Positions 27,098 to 36,327 of a stretch of 64,000 nt of DNA are shown here, piece after piece. How positions within the stretch are numbered: the first letter of the stretch is position 1; every line of letters starts with the position of its first letter. The DNA is from Sphingomonas phyllosphaerae (lineage in GTDB: Bacteria; Pseudomonadota; Alphaproteobacteria; Sphingomonadales; Sphingomonadaceae), in assembly GCF_029623345.1 (NCBI RefSeq), contig NZ_JAPYKH010000017.1:1-64000 (forward strand). The letters run 5' to 3'. A program made the position numbers and the translations under genes. The notes under the pieces are model-generated. The model was given only the letters and a program-made list of their open reading frames with translations. It made no database searches and was not told where the DNA came from.

Positions 27098-28380
27098 GCG
27101 CGATACGCGGCTGGTGCCCGAGCGCGTGGCGGCCGATGCTGGCAGGCGACGGGTTGCTGCTCCGCGTCCGCCCACCACTCGCGCGGCTGACCCGCGCGCA
27201 GGCGCTGCTGGTCGCCGAACTGGCGACGGCGTACGGCAACGGTGCGATCGATCTCACGCGTCGCGCGGCGCTTCAATTGCGCGGCTTCGACGAGGCGGGC
27301 TGGCGCGCGGCGGTGGACCGCCTGGTGTCGGCCGGGCTGGTCGATCCCGATCCCGCGATCGAGGCAGTTGCGCTCACGGTGGCGCCGGACTGGCGTGAGG
27401 GCGACGACACACATCGGGTCGCGTGCGCGCTGACGGCGCGACGCGGTGACCTGCCCCCTCTTCCGGCCAAGTTCGGGATCGCGGTCGACGCGGGTGAGCG
27501 CTCGGTGCTCGGCGACGCGCCGGCGGACCTGCGGGTGGAGCGGGGCGTCGACGGCGGGCTGATCCTGCGCGCGGACGGGCGAGCGAGGGGTGTTCGCCTG
27601 GGGCGCGGGAAGGAGGTCGACGCGATCGTGGCGCTGGCCGACTGGTTCGCCGCGAGTGAGGGTGCGACCGCGGGCCGCATGGCGCGGCATGCGGCCGTGC
27701 TGCCGGCCTGGGCCTCGGGGGGTGCCACGCCGCTCGTGGGCGAGTTGGAGGGCGAGCAGGTAACGCCGCGCTACGGCCGCGTCACCGGCATTGAACTGGC
27801 GTCGCTTGCCGACAAGCTCGAGGCGCTGCGGGTCACGCCGAAGCGCTCGCTGCTGCTGGAGCGTGGCGCGGCGCGTGTGCCGGCACCCCCAAGCTCGTCT
27901 AACATCCCTTTCTGGAAGGAGAGGCGGCACGCCGAAGACCTGTTGGAGGGATGTCGCGGCGCGGGTATGTCGCTGACCTCACCGGAGGCGACATCCCTCC
28001 ACCAGCCTGGGGCTGGTCCCCCTGCCGTACCAGGGGAGAATAGGGTTCGCGTCAGCGGCGCCGTACAAGCACGTCCAAGGTCACCACTTGCTTCTGCACC
28101 GCACCGTGCCCGCGTGGACGCCTGCGTCGGTGCCCCTGCCTGTCCACAGGCAAGCGTCGTCACGCGCGCGCTCGCCGACCTGCTCGCCGCAGCGCCGCTC
28201 GCCGGTCCGATCCACGTCTCCGGTTGCACCAAGGGCTGCGCCCGCAGCGCGCCAGCCGCACTCACGATCGTCGGGCGCGGTGGTCGCTACGACCTCGTGC
28301 GCGACGGTCGGGCCGACTCGCCCCCCTTTCGCCGCGGCCTCACCGCCGCGGCGCTGCTCGCTCAACTCGGAGCCGATTGA
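27094..28380 (+). CDS. cobG: Precorrin-3B synthase CobG
   Basis: A 428-residue oxygen-dependent enzyme related to sulfite/nitrite reductases that converts precorrin-3A to precorrin-3B, marking the aerobic pathway. The first nitrite reductase-like repeat is at about residues 15-70. The Fe-S/siroheme cysteines are in DACVGAPACP (about residues 342-351) and SGCTKGCARS (about 377-386). The start overlaps the cobN stop (ATGA). Just before the Cys motifs, residues about 266-322 form a compositionally odd, in-frame segment encoded by palindromic repeats (separate entry). The cysteines are in frame after it. Confidence 0.92.
   Translation: MSAIRGWCPSAWRPMLAGDGLLLRVRPPLARLTRAQALLVAELATAYGNGAIDLTRRAALQLRGFDEAGWRAAVDRLVSAGLVDPDPAIEAVALTVAPDWREGDDTHRVACALTARRGDLPPLPAKFGIAVDAGERSVLGDAPADLRVERGVDGGLILRADGRARGVRLGRGKEVDAIVALADWFAASEGATAGRMARHAAVLPAWASGGATPLVGELEGEQVTPRYGRVTGIELASLADKLEALRVTPKRSLLLERGAARVPAPPSSSNIPFWKERRHAEDLLEGCRGAGMSLTSPEATSLHQPGAGPPAVPGENRVRVSGAVQARPRSPLASAPHRARVDACVGAPACPQASVVTRALADLLAAAPLAGPIHVSGCTKGCARSAPAALTIVGRGGRYDLVRDGRADSPPFRRGLTAAALLAQLGAD
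27890..28050. repeat. Palindromic repeats inside the cobG reading frame (family D)
   Basis: This block contains a perfect 14-base inverted repeat, TGGAGGGATGTCGC (27944-27957) and GCGACATCCCTCCA (27988-28001), with a 30-base spacer. It is followed by CTCCACCAGCCTGGGGCTGG and CCTGCCGTACCAGGGGAGAA, which match the layout of the intergenic element at 55190-55241. It codes for about 55 residues absent from a normal CobG at this point, and the frame is kept. Confidence 0.65.
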
Positions 28381-29010
28381 ATGCGACCTTCCCACGAGAC
28401 CGACGGCGCGACGATCTACCGCCAGTCGTTCGCCATCATCCGCGCCGAGGCCGAGCTAGGTCGCTTCTCGGCCGGGGAGGAGCCGCTGGCGGTGCGGATG
28501 ATCCACGCCGCGGGCCTCGTCGCTTTGGCCAGCGACATCCGCTTCTCGCCTGGTTTCGCCACTGCCGCGCGCGCGGCGCTGGCCGCGGGCGCACCGATCC
28601 TGTGCGACGCGCGCATGGTGAGCGAGGGGGTCACGCGCGCGCGGCTGCCCGCCGACAATGCGGTGATCTGCACGCTCCACGATCCCGCCGTGCCATCACT
28701 CGCCACGGCGCTGAAGACCACGCGCTCCGCTGCCGCGCTGGAATTGTGGCGCCCGCATCTCGGCGGCGCGCTGGTCGCGATCGGCAACGCGCCGACCGCG
28801 CTGTTCCACCTGCTTGCGATGCTCGACGACCCCGCCTGCCCGCGCCCCGCCGCGATCATCGGCTGCCCGGTCGGCTTCGTCGGCGCGGCCGAGTCGAAGG
28901 CGGCGCTGTGGTGCGAGGCGCCCGTGCCGTGCGCGATCGTGACGGGACGACTCGGTGGTAGCGCGATCACCGTCGCGGCGGTCAACGCGCTGGCGAGCGC
29001 GGCCGAGTGA
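28381..29010 (+). CDS. cobH: Precorrin-8X methylmutase CobH
   Basis: A 209-residue enzyme that moves a methyl group from C11 to C12, making hydrogenobyrinate. Family motifs include IYRQSFAIIRAE near the start with SFxIIRxE, RMIHAAG (about residues 40-46) carrying the catalytic His, and IGCPVGFVGAAESK near residues 160-173. It begins right after the cobG stop and overlaps cobI by four bases. Confidence 0.96.
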   Translation: MRPSHETDGATIYRQSFAIIRAEAELGRFSAGEEPLAVRMIHAAGLVALASDIRFSPGFATAARAALAAGAPILCDARMVSEGVTRARLPADNAVICTLHDPAVPSLATALKTTRSAAALELWRPHLGGALVAIGNAPTALFHLLAMLDDPACPRPAAIIGCPVGFVGAAESKAALWCEAPVPCAIVTGRLGGSAITVAAVNALASAAE

Positions 29011-29732
29011 GCGCGGGCACGATCCACGGCGTCGGCCTGGGGCCGGGCGCGGCTGACCTGATGAGCGTCCGCGCCGATCGACTGGTACGCGGCGCGCAAC
29101 ACCTGGCCTTCTTCCGCAAGCGCGGGCGGCCCGGGCACGCGCGCCGGCTGGTGGAGGGCATGCTGCGCGCCGATGTCGTCGAATATGCGATGGAATATCC
29201 GGTCACGACCGAACTGGCGGTGAGCGATCCGGCGTATAACGCGCAGCTCGCCGCCTTCTACGCCGAGAGCGCCGCGCACCTAGCCGCGCTCGCCCGCGCC
29301 GGCGAGGAGGTGGTGGTGCTGTGCGAGGGTGACCCGTTCTTCTACGGCTCCTTCATGCACCTGCACGCGCGGTTGACGGGCGAAGTGCCGGTGGCGGTGG
29401 TGCCGGGCGTCACCGGCATGTCGGGCGCCTGGACGGCGAGCGGTGCGCCGATCACCTGGGGCGACGACGTGCTCACCGTCGCCACCGCGACCCTGCCCGA
29501 GGCCGAGCTGACCCGCCGCGTGCGCGACACCGACGCTTTGGTGGTGATGAAGGTGGGTCGCCACCTGCCCAAGCTGCGCCGCGCGCTCGCCGCCGCTGGT
29601 CGCGAGGACGCCGCCTGGCTGGTCGAGCACGCCGCCATGCCCGAACAGCGAGTCGTCCCGCTCGCCGAGGCGGGTGAGACCGCGCCTTATTTCGCGATCG
29701 TGCTGGTGCACGGTCAGGGTCGGCGCCCGTGA
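29007..29732 (+). CDS. cobI: Precorrin-2 C20-methyltransferase CobI
   Basis: A 241-residue S-adenosylmethionine-dependent methyltransferase of the tetrapyrrole methylase family. It shows the N-terminal GVGLGPGAADLMSVRA loop, CEGDPFFYGSFMHL (about residues 111-124) and VVPGVTGMSGAW. The GTG start lies within the overlap with the cobH stop. The length is normal (about 240). Confidence 0.95.
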   Translation: MSAGTIHGVGLGPGAADLMSVRADRLVRGAQHLAFFRKRGRPGHARRLVEGMLRADVVEYAMEYPVTTELAVSDPAYNAQLAAFYAESAAHLAALARAGEEVVVLCEGDPFFYGSFMHLHARLTGEVPVAVVPGVTGMSGAWTASGAPITWGDDVLTVATATLPEAELTRRVRDTDALVVMKVGRHLPKLRRALAAAGREDAAWLVEHAAMPEQRVVPLAEAGETAPYFAIVLVHGQGRRP

Positions 29733-30493
29733 CCGTATCGGCGAACGTGGGCTGGCTTGCTATCGCTGGGCTCGGACCCGGCGGCGAGGCACTCGTCACG
29801 CCCGAGGTGAGCGCTGCGCTTGCCGCGGCGACCGACGTGATCGGCTACGTGCCCTACGTGCGTCGCGTCGCGCCGCGCGCCGGCCTGACCCGCCACGGAT
29901 CGGACAATCGCGTCGAGCTCGATCGCGCGCGCCACGCTTTGTCGCTCGCCGCCGCCGGCGCGCGCGTCGTGGTGGTGTCGTCGGGCGATCCCGGCGTGTT
30001 CGCGATGGCGGCGGCGGTGTTCGAGGCGATCGAGGCGGGCGAGCCGGACTGGCGCGCGCTCGACGTGCGCGTGCTGCCCGGGATCACCGCGATGCTCGCC
30101 GCGAGCGCGCGCGCCGGCGCGCCGCTGGGTCATGATTTCTGCGCGATCAACCTGTCGGACAATCTCAAGCCCGCGGCGCTGATCGAGCGTCGCCTGCGGC
30201 TGGCGGCGGAGGCCGACTTCGCGATCGCACTCTACAATCCGCGCTCGGCCGCTCGGCCGGACGGGCTCGACCGCGCGCTCGCCGTGCTGCGCGGGGCCTG
30301 CACCGACTCGCGCCCGGTGCTGTTCGCGCGTGCGGTGACGACGCCTGCGGAATTGCTGCGGATCGTGCCCCTGGCGGAGGCGCGCGGCGACATGGCGGAC
30401 ATGCGGACGGTGGTGATCGTCGGCTCGAGCCGGACGCGGGTGATCGAGCGCCCCGGTGCGCCCTGGCTCTACACCCCGCGGTCGGTCGCGTGA
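29729..30493 (+). CDS. cobJ: Precorrin-3B C17-methyltransferase CobJ
   Basis: A 254-residue tetrapyrrole methylase that methylates C17 and drives ring contraction. Motifs include IAGLGPGGEALVTPE near the start, VVSSGDPGVFAMA (about residues 89-101), VLPGITAMLAAS, and HDFCAINLSD with DFCxINLSD typical of CobJ. The GTG start overlaps the cobI stop. Its 3' end overlaps the convergent cobK by 25 bases. Confidence 0.96.
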   Translation: MTVSANVGWLAIAGLGPGGEALVTPEVSAALAAATDVIGYVPYVRRVAPRAGLTRHGSDNRVELDRARHALSLAAAGARVVVVSSGDPGVFAMAAAVFEAIEAGEPDWRALDVRVLPGITAMLAASARAGAPLGHDFCAINLSDNLKPAALIERRLRLAAEADFAIALYNPRSAARPDGLDRALAVLRGACTDSRPVLFARAVTTPAELLRIVPLAEARGDMADMRTVVIVGSSRTRVIERPGAPWLYTPRSVA

Positions 30494-31218
30494 TCGAGCC
30501 AGTCGAGCACCGCCGCGACACTCTCGCACGTCCGCCGCGGCGGCAGCGTGGGACGGTCGATCATCAGCACCGGCACGCCGAGCGCGCGCGCCGCCGCGAG
30601 CTTGGCCGCGGCCCCCTCGCCGCCCGCGTTCTTGCACACGATCAGCTCGGTGCGATGCGCCTCCAACAGCCGCCGGTCGCCCGCCGTGGTGAACGGGCCG
30701 CGGTCGATCACCACTCGATGCGTCGGCAGCGCGGGCGCGCGCTCGGGCGGGTCGACGAAGCGGAGCAGATAATCGTGCTGCGGCCGCGCCGCGAAGCGGT
30801 CGACGTGCATTCGTCCGAGCGCGAGCATCACCCGGCGCGACGGTCCGGCGAGCGCGGCGACTGCGGCGTCGAGGTCGGCCGCGAAGGTCCAGCGATCGCC
30901 CGCGCCCGCGCGCCACGCCGGCCGGGTGAGCGCGACCAGCGGCACCCCCGCCTGCTCGGCGGCCGCGACCGCGTTGGCGCTCATCTGCGCGGCGAAGGGG
31001 TGGGTCGCGTCGACGAGATGCGTGACCTGCTCGATACGCAGCCAGGCGGCGAGTCCCTCGGCGCCACCGAACCCACCAACGCGCACGGGCACCGGCTGCG
31101 CGCGCGGCTGCGCGGTGCGGCCAGCGTAGCTCAAAGTCGCGCGCACGCCCTTCTCCGCGACCGCGGCGGCGAGCGCGCTCGCCTCCGTGGTGCCGCCGAG
31201 GATGAGAAGGTGCGGCAT
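30469..31218 (-). CDS. cobK: Precorrin-6A reductase CobK
   Basis: A 249-residue NADPH-dependent reductase that converts precorrin-6A to precorrin-6B. The nucleotide-binding ILGGTTEASALA lies at residues about 6-17, and VDATHPFAAQMSANA (about 68-82) and VCKNAGGEGAAAKL (about 205-218) are family signatures. It is the only gene of the first operon on the minus strand, and its ATG shares bases with the ATG of cobL (CATG). No strong ribosome site is visible, and any promoter must lie inside cobL. Confidence 0.94.
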   Translation of the reverse strand: MPHLLILGGTTEASALAAAVAEKGVRATLSYAGRTAQPRAQPVPVRVGGFGGAEGLAAWLRIEQVTHLVDATHPFAAQMSANAVAAAEQAGVPLVALTRPAWRAGAGDRWTFAADLDAAVAALAGPSRRVMLALGRMHVDRFAARPQHDYLLRFVDPPERAPALPTHRVVIDRGPFTTAGDRRLLEAHRTELIVCKNAGGEGAAAKLAAARALGVPVLMIDRPTLPPRRTCESVAAVLDWLDHATDRGV

Positions 31219-32419
31219 GGCTGAGCGGGGTCCGTGGCTGACGATCGTCGGGATCGGCGAGGATGGACCGGCGGGGCTGTGCGCCGCAAGCCGCGCCGCG
31301 CTCGACCGCGCCGCCCACGTGTTCGGCGCGCCGCGCCAGCTCGCGCTGCTGCCGGCCCTGGCGGCGACACAGGAGCAATGGCCCGTCCCCTTCGCCGCGG
31401 GTGTGGAGCGGCTGCTGGCGCGGCGCGGCCGGCCGACAGTGATGCTCGCCTCGGGCGACCCCTTCTGGTTCGGCGCGGGCGCCACGGTCACCGCGCTGCT
31501 CGGGCGCGACGAGTGGGTGGCTTACCCCGCGCGCTCTACCTTCGCGCTGGCGGCGGCGCGGCTCGGCTGGCGGCTGGAGGAGACCGCCTGCCTTGGTCTG
31601 CATGCCGCGCCACTCGGCCGGCTGCGTCCGCTGCTTGCGCCCGGCGAGCGCGCGATCGTGCTGGTACGCGACGGTGACGCCGCCGCGGAGACGGTACGCT
31701 ATCTCGTCGCGCAGGGCTTCGGCGCCAGCGCGGTGACGGTGCTGGAGGCGCTCGGCGGTGCGCGCGAGCGCGTGTGCACGACCACCGCCGCGGCATGGGA
31801 TCTCGACGATGTCGCGCATCCGGTCGCGCTCGCCATCGCGGTAAGCGGCGACGGCCGCGTCATGCCGCGCGCGAGCGGGCTCGCCGACGACTGGTTCGCG
31901 CACGACGGCCAGCTCACCAAGCGACCGCAGCGCGCGCTGGCGCTCTCCGCCCTCGCGCCGCGCGCGGGCGAGCTGCTGTGGGACATCGGCGCCGGATCGG
32001 GCTCGATCGCGATCGAATGGCTGCTCGCGCACCCACGCACCGTGGCGGTGGCGATCGAGCGCGACCCGGTCCGCGCCGCTCGCGCCCGCGCCAACGCCAA
32101 CTCGCTCGGCGTGGACCGACTCCGGCTGGTCGACGGCGCGGCGCCGGCGGTGCTGGCCGACTTGCCGCCGCCCGACGCGGTGTTCGTCGGCGGCGGGCTC
32201 TGCGACGCGCTGCTCGATTGGTTGTTCGGCTCCCTGCCTGCCGGCACCCGGCTGGTGGCGCACGCCGTGACGCTGGAATCGGAGGTGCTGCTCGCCGCGC
32301 GGCATGCCGCGCACGGCGGCGCCCTGCTGCGGGTGGAGCTGGCGGAGGCGGCCGCGCTGGGCAGGCGGCGCGGTTGGCGCACCAGCTTCCCGATCGTGCA
32401 ATGGAGCGTCACCCTGTGA
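31217..32419 (+). CDS. cobL: Bifunctional precorrin-6Y methyltransferase CobL (CbiE-CbiT fusion)
   Basis: A 400-residue two-domain enzyme. The N-terminal CbiE-like tetrapyrrole methylase ([26 protein letters not shown]) acts at C5. The C-terminal CbiT-like Rossmann methyltransferase ([18 protein letters not shown] near residues 252-269) acts at C15 with decarboxylation. [14 protein letters not shown] marks the junction. The ATG at 31217 overlaps the divergent cobK start; GAGAAGG, inside cobK, serves as ribosome site. The stop overlaps a GTG start for cobE. Confidence 0.96.
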   Translation: MAERGPWLTIVGIGEDGPAGLCAASRAALDRAAHVFGAPRQLALLPALAATQEQWPVPFAAGVERLLARRGRPTVMLASGDPFWFGAGATVTALLGRDEWVAYPARSTFALAAARLGWRLEETACLGLHAAPLGRLRPLLAPGERAIVLVRDGDAAAETVRYLVAQGFGASAVTVLEALGGARERVCTTTAAAWDLDDVAHPVALAIAVSGDGRVMPRASGLADDWFAHDGQLTKRPQRALALSALAPRAGELLWDIGAGSGSIAIEWLLAHPRTVAVAIERDPVRAARARANANSLGVDRLRLVDGAAPAVLADLPPPDAVFVGGGLCDALLDWLFGSLPAGTRLVAHAVTLESEVLLAARHAAHGGALLRVELAEAAALGRRRGWRTSFPIVQWSVTL

Positions 32420-32775
32420 TCGTCGCCGGGTTCGGCTGCCGCGCCAGCGCCACTGCGGAGTCGCTCGACGCCGCGCTCGCCGCCGCGGCCGAGGGGCGAT
32501 CGGTCGACCGGCTCGCCGCTCCGGCCGATCGTATCGCGCTGCTCGCGCCGCTCGCGCGCGCACGCGGCCTCCCGCTCATCGCCGTCGCGGACGACGCCCT
32601 CAGCGCGATCGTCACCCCGACCTGCTCACCCGTCAGCCTCGCCGCGCGCGGCACCGGCAGCGTCGCCGAGGCCGTCGCGCTCCACGCCGCCGGTCCGAAC
32701 GCACGCCTGCTCACGAGCCGCCGCATCTCCCCCGATCGACGCGCCACCTGCGCGCTCGCCCAAGGAACTCCATGA
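32416..32775 (+). CDS. cobE: CobE/CbiG C-terminal domain protein
   Basis: A 119-residue protein equal to the C-terminal domain of CbiG, known as CobE in the aerobic pathway. It shows [16 protein letters not shown] at the start, then an Asp-Arg-Ile-Ala segment and [20 protein letters not shown] (about residues 70-89). Its exact role is unsettled; a corrin-binding helper has been proposed. The GTG at 32416 overlaps the cobL stop; an ATG at 32401 is the alternative. Its stop overlaps the cobM start. Confidence 0.88.
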   Translation: MIVAGFGCRASATAESLDAALAAAAEGRSVDRLAAPADRIALLAPLARARGLPLIAVADDALSAIVTPTCSPVSLAARGTGSVAEAVALHAAGPNARLLTSRRISPDRRATCALAQGTP

Positions 32776-33539
32776 CCGTTCACTTCATCGGCGCCGGCCC
32801 CGGCGCGCCCGACCTGCTGACGCTGCGGGGCCGTGACCTGATCGCCGCCGCGCCGGTGTGCCTCTACGCCGGCTCGCTCGTCCCGGCCGCGGTGCTGCGC
32901 CACTGTCCGCCGGGCGCTCGAATCATCGACACCGCGCCGCTGTCGCTCGACGACATCGTCGCCGAGATCGCCGCCGCGCACGCCGCCGGGCAAGACGTGG
33001 CGCGGCTGCACTCGGGCGACCTCTCGGTCTGGTCCGCGGTCGGCGAGCAGCTGCGCCGGCTGCGCGCGCTCGACATTCCTGTCACGGTGACCCCCGGCGT
33101 CCCCGCCTTCGCCGCTGCGGCCGCCGCGCTGGAGAGCGAGCTGACGCTGCCCGGCATCGCGCAGTCGGTGGTGCTCACGCGCACGTCGGGCCGCGCCAGC
33201 GCGATGCCGCCGACGGAGACGCTCGCCGCCTTCGCCGCGACCGGCGCGACGCTGGCGATCCATCTCTCGATCCATCGCCTCGCCGAGGTGGTGGAGACGT
33301 TGCTGCCGACCCACGGCGGCGACTGTCCTGCGGCGGTGGTGTGGCGCGCGACTTGGCCCGACGAGCGCGTGGTCCGCGGGACGTTGGCGACGCTCGTCGG
33401 CGCCGCCGCGGGTGGCCCTGAGCGTACTGCACTGATTCTCGTCGGTCGCGTGCTCGGCGCCGAGCGCTTCGACGAGAGCCGGCTCTACGCCGCCGACTAT
33501 GACCGTCGCTTCCGGGCAACCGCCGGGCCGGCGACGTGA
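32772..33539 (+). CDS. cobM: Precorrin-4 C11-methyltransferase CobM
   Basis: A 255-residue tetrapyrrole methylase acting at C11. Motifs include [20 protein letters not shown] at the start, CLYAGSLVP (about residues 34-42), [16 protein letters not shown] (about 79-94), [13 protein letters not shown], and [13 protein letters not shown], all typical of CobM/CbiF. The ATG overlaps the cobE stop (ATGA). Confidence 0.96.
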   Translation: MTVHFIGAGPGAPDLLTLRGRDLIAAAPVCLYAGSLVPAAVLRHCPPGARIIDTAPLSLDDIVAEIAAAHAAGQDVARLHSGDLSVWSAVGEQLRRLRALDIPVTVTPGVPAFAAAAAALESELTLPGIAQSVVLTRTSGRASAMPPTETLAAFAATGATLAIHLSIHRLAEVVETLLPTHGGDCPAAVVWRATWPDERVVRGTLATLVGAAAGGPERTALILVGRVLGAERFDESRLYAADYDRRFRATAGPAT

Positions 33540-34840
33540 CGCCGGGCCTGATGATCGCCGCCCCCGCCTCGGGCAGCGGCAAGACAACGGTGATGCTCGG
33601 GCTGCTCCGCGCGCTCGCCGACGAAGGCGTGGTCGTGCAGCCTTTCAAGAGCGGCCCCGATTATATCGATCCGGCCTTCCACCGCGCCGCGTGCCGGCGC
33701 GACTCCTACAATCTCGACGGCTGGGCGATGCCGGGCGCGCTGCTCGACTCACTCGTCGCGCGCGCGGGTGACGCCGAGCTGGTGCTGGCCGAGGCGTCGA
33801 TGGGGCTGTTCGACGGCGTCGCGACGCCGGGGCAGAGCGGTACCGGCGCGGGGGCGGAGATCGCGCGACGCTTCGGCTGGCCCGTCGTGCTGGTGCTCGA
33901 CGTCAGCGGCCAGGCGCAGTCCGCCGCCGCGACCGCGCTCGGCTTCGCGACGCTCGACGCCGGGGTGCGGATCGCCGGCGTGATCCTCAACCGCGTGGCG
34001 AGCGCACGGCACGAGCGGCTCGCGCGCGCGGGCATGACATCGGCCGGGATCGCGGTGCTCGGCGCGCTGCCCCGCGCGCCCACTCTGCGTCTCCCCGAGC
34101 GCCACCTCGGCCTCGTACAGGCGGACGAGCATTGCGACCTCGAGGAGCGGATCGCCGCCCACGCCGCCTTCGCCTGCGCGCACCTTGACTTGAGCGCCCT
34201 GCGTGCTCTCGCCGCGGGCGGGCTTGCCGGATCGGCTACGTCTCGGATCGACCCGCCGGCGCAGCGGATCGCGCTCGCGCAGGACGCCGCCTTCTCCTTT
34301 ACCTACCCGCACCTGCTGAGCGGCTGGCGCGCGGCGGGGACGACGCTGCTCCCCTTCTCGCCGCTTGCCGACGAGCCGCCCGCAGCAGACGCCGATCTCG
34401 TGTGGCTGCCCGGCGGCTATCCCGAGCTCCACGCCGGCCGCATCGCCGCCGCCACGCGCTTCCTCGAAGGGCTTCGCGCGCACGCCGAGACGCGTCCTGT
34501 CTACGGCGAGTGCGGCGGCTATATGGTATTGGGCGAGGCGCTGGTCGACGCGGACGGCACTCACCACCGCATGGCAGGGCTGCTCGGATTGGTGACGAGC
34601 TATGCGACGCGGCGGCTGCACCTCGGCTATCGTCGCGCGACGCTGGCGCGGCGCCTCGGCGCCTTCGCGCCCGCCACGACACTGTTCGGACACGAGTTCC
34701 ACTATTCCTCGATCCTCGCCCAGCCGGATGCGCCGCTCGCCGCCGTGACCGACGCGGATGGCGTCGCGGTGGCGGAGACGGGCTCGGCGCGCGGCCATGT
34801 CAGCGGCAGCTTCTTTCACCTGATCGCGGCGGCACGATGA
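33536..34840 (+). CDS. cobB: Hydrogenobyrinate a,c-diamide synthase CobB
   Basis: A 434-residue ATP- and glutamine-dependent amidase for the a and c carboxyls of hydrogenobyrinate. The N-terminal P-loop [19 protein letters not shown] and [13 protein letters not shown] (about residues 36-48) are clear. The C-terminal glutamine amidotransferase domain has the catalytic Cys in [13 protein letters not shown] (about 321-333) and His in GHEFHYSS. The GTG start overlaps the cobM stop. Confidence 0.95.
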   Translation: MTPGLMIAAPASGSGKTTVMLGLLRALADEGVVVQPFKSGPDYIDPAFHRAACRRDSYNLDGWAMPGALLDSLVARAGDAELVLAEASMGLFDGVATPGQSGTGAGAEIARRFGWPVVLVLDVSGQAQSAAATALGFATLDAGVRIAGVILNRVASARHERLARAGMTSAGIAVLGALPRAPTLRLPERHLGLVQADEHCDLEERIAAHAAFACAHLDLSALRALAAGGLAGSATSRIDPPAQRIALAQDAAFSFTYPHLLSGWRAAGTTLLPFSPLADEPPAADADLVWLPGGYPELHAGRIAAATRFLEGLRAHAETRPVYGECGGYMVLGEALVDADGTHHRMAGLLGLVTSYATRRLHLGYRRATLARRLGAFAPATTLFGHEFHYSSILAQPDAPLAAVTDADGVAVAETGSARGHVSGSFFHLIAAAR

Positions 34841-35613
34841 TCGCGCTCAGCCTCATCGGTATCGGCACCGGCAACCCCGACCATCTCACCCGCGCGGCTG
34901 AGGCGGCGATGCGCGCCGCCGACCTGATCCTGCTGCCGCGCAAACGCGCCGAGACTGCCGAGCTGCTCGATTTGCGCGCGGCGATCTGCGCCGCGGTGGT
35001 CGGCGACGCGGCACGGACCGCGACCTTCGATGTGCCCGGGCGCGATCCGGCGCTGCCCTACCTGGACGGGGTCGACGCGTGGCACGGCGCAATCGCGGCG
35101 GCGTGGCGCGAGGCGATCGCACGCCACCTGCCCGGCGGTGGCCGAGTCGCGCTGCTCGTCTGGGGAGACCCCTCGCTCTACGACAGCAGCCTGCGCATCG
35201 CCGCGCGGCTCGACGCCGGCGCGATCCCGGTGATGGTGGAGGTCGTGCCCGGCATCACCAGCCTGCAGGCGCTCGCCGCGGCGCATGCCATCCCGCTCAC
35301 CGCGCTCGGCGCGCCCTTGCTCGTCACGACCGGGCGCCGGCTCGCCACGGAGGGCTGGCCCGGCGACATCGAGATGGTGGCGGTAATGCTCGACTCGGGC
35401 TGCGCGTTCGAGCAGCTGGACCCGGCGGGCACGACAATCTGGTGGGGCGCCTATCTCGGCATGGCGCAGCAATCGCTGCTCGCGGGTCCGCTCGCCGCGA
35501 CGGCGCCCGCGATCCGCGACGAGCGCACGCTGCTGCGCGCGCGGCACGGCTGGATCATGGACTGCTACCTGCTCCGCCGCGACGCAGCTCGCGCAGACGC
35601 CAGCGATCGGTGA
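34837..35613 (+). CDS. cobF: Precorrin-6A synthase CobF (deacetylating)
   Basis: A 258-residue tetrapyrrole methylase that methylates C1 of precorrin-5 with loss of acetate, a step unique to the aerobic pathway. It shows LSLIGIGTGNPDHLTRAA at the start, LLVWGDPSLYDSSLRIA (about residues 106-122) and VVPGITSLQALAAAH. The start overlaps the cobB stop. The last 59 bases overlap the convergent histidine phosphatase-like gene. It closes the first cobalamin operon. Confidence 0.94.
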   Translation: MIALSLIGIGTGNPDHLTRAAEAAMRAADLILLPRKRAETAELLDLRAAICAAVVGDAARTATFDVPGRDPALPYLDGVDAWHGAIAAAWREAIARHLPGGGRVALLVWGDPSLYDSSLRIAARLDAGAIPVMVEVVPGITSLQALAAAHAIPLTALGAPLLVTTGRRLATEGWPGDIEMVAVMLDSGCAFEQLDPAGTTIWWGAYLGMAQQSLLAGPLAATAPAIRDERTLLRARHGWIMDCYLLRRDAARADASDR

Positions 35614-36130
35614 ACGACAGCGCCACGGTGGCGAGCGGCGCGACGTCGATCGCCAGCGTCGCCGTCATGGGCAGCGCGAGCGCGTGCGCCAGCGCGGCGC
35701 GGATCACCGCGGCGTGCGTCACCGCCAGCCAACGCCCCTCGCCCGCCGCGGCGAGCGGGTCGAGCCACGCACCGACCCGCGCACGCACCGCGTCGAGCGA
35801 CTCGCCGCCGGGCGCCCCGCGCTCAGGGGCAGCGATCCAGGCGACCACCTCGTCCTTGGGCAGGGTGGCAAGCGCGCGGCCGCGCCACGCGCCGGCGTTT
35901 TGGTCGGCGAGCGCCGGCTCGTCCGTCGCGACCAGGCCCAGCGCCTGCGCGGTCTCGCGCGCCGACCGCTCGGGCGCGACGACGCAGCGCCACGACGCCG
36001 CCGGGCCGAGCCGCAGCGCCTCCACCTTGGCGAGTCCAACGGGATCGAGCGCGTCGTCCGGCTGAGCGAAGCGCGCGGCGCGCGTCGCGTCCGTCGCGCC
36101 GGCGCAGAGCAGCAGCAGGCGAACGGTCAT
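35555..36130 (-). CDS. Histidine phosphatase-superfamily protein lacking the RHG motif
   Basis: A 191-residue protein with the phosphoglycerate mutase-like fold. At the N-terminus, where active members have L-R-H-G-x-T, this one has LCAGAT (residues 8-13), so both the Arg and the nucleophilic His are missing. Later landmarks remain: CVVAPERSARETA, LADQNAGAWRG and the second His in AVTHAAVIRA. It lies between two cobalamin operons and converges on cobF. It may be a non-catalytic or altered relative of alpha-ribazole phosphatase; a separate enzyme with an intact RHG is at 39300. Confidence 0.78.
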   Translation of the reverse strand: MTVRLLLLCAGATDATRAARFAQPDDALDPVGLAKVEALRLGPAASWRCVVAPERSARETAQALGLVATDEPALADQNAGAWRGRALATLPKDEVVAWIAAPERGAPGGESLDAVRARVGAWLDPLAAAGEGRWLAVTHAAVIRAALAHALALPMTATLAIDVAPLATVALSFTDRWRLRELRRGGAGSSP

Positions 36131-36149
36131 GATGGGGCTCCTGCTCGGT

Positions 36150-36295
36150 TGACGCGGTGCCGCTCAGCCGCCACAGCTGCGTGCCTCAGCACCGGGCGGG
36201 AAGCCGGTGAGACTCCGGCGCGGTCGCGCCACTGTGATCGATGGCCTCAGCGCTGTCGAGAGTCAGACCCCGCCCGGCGCATCAACCCGCTATTC
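36150..36295 (+). ncRNA. Cobalamin riboswitch 2 (upstream of cbtB)
   Basis: The core GGGAAGCCGGTGAGACTCCG followed by GCGGTCGCGCCACTGTGATC is the hallmark of B12 riboswitches, and the B12-box-like CGAGAGTCAGACCCCGCC lies at about 36257-36274. The 5' boundary is estimated. It sits about 35 bases before cbtB and should couple cobalt uptake and late cobalamin synthesis to coenzyme B12 level. Confidence 0.9.
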
Positions 36296-36327
36296 CGGGC
36301 GCGCTTCCCCGGACTGGAGCCGAACCG

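Noticed and set aside
23870..27178. Open frame of about 1100 codons opposite cobN
   Set aside because: It has Arg/Gln/His-rich shadow composition and no ribosome site or motif; cobN on the plus strand is certain.
29714..32563. Long minus-strand frame across cobJ to cobL
   Set aside because: It is a shadow; cobK is read in a different minus-strand frame within this span and is the real minus-strand gene.
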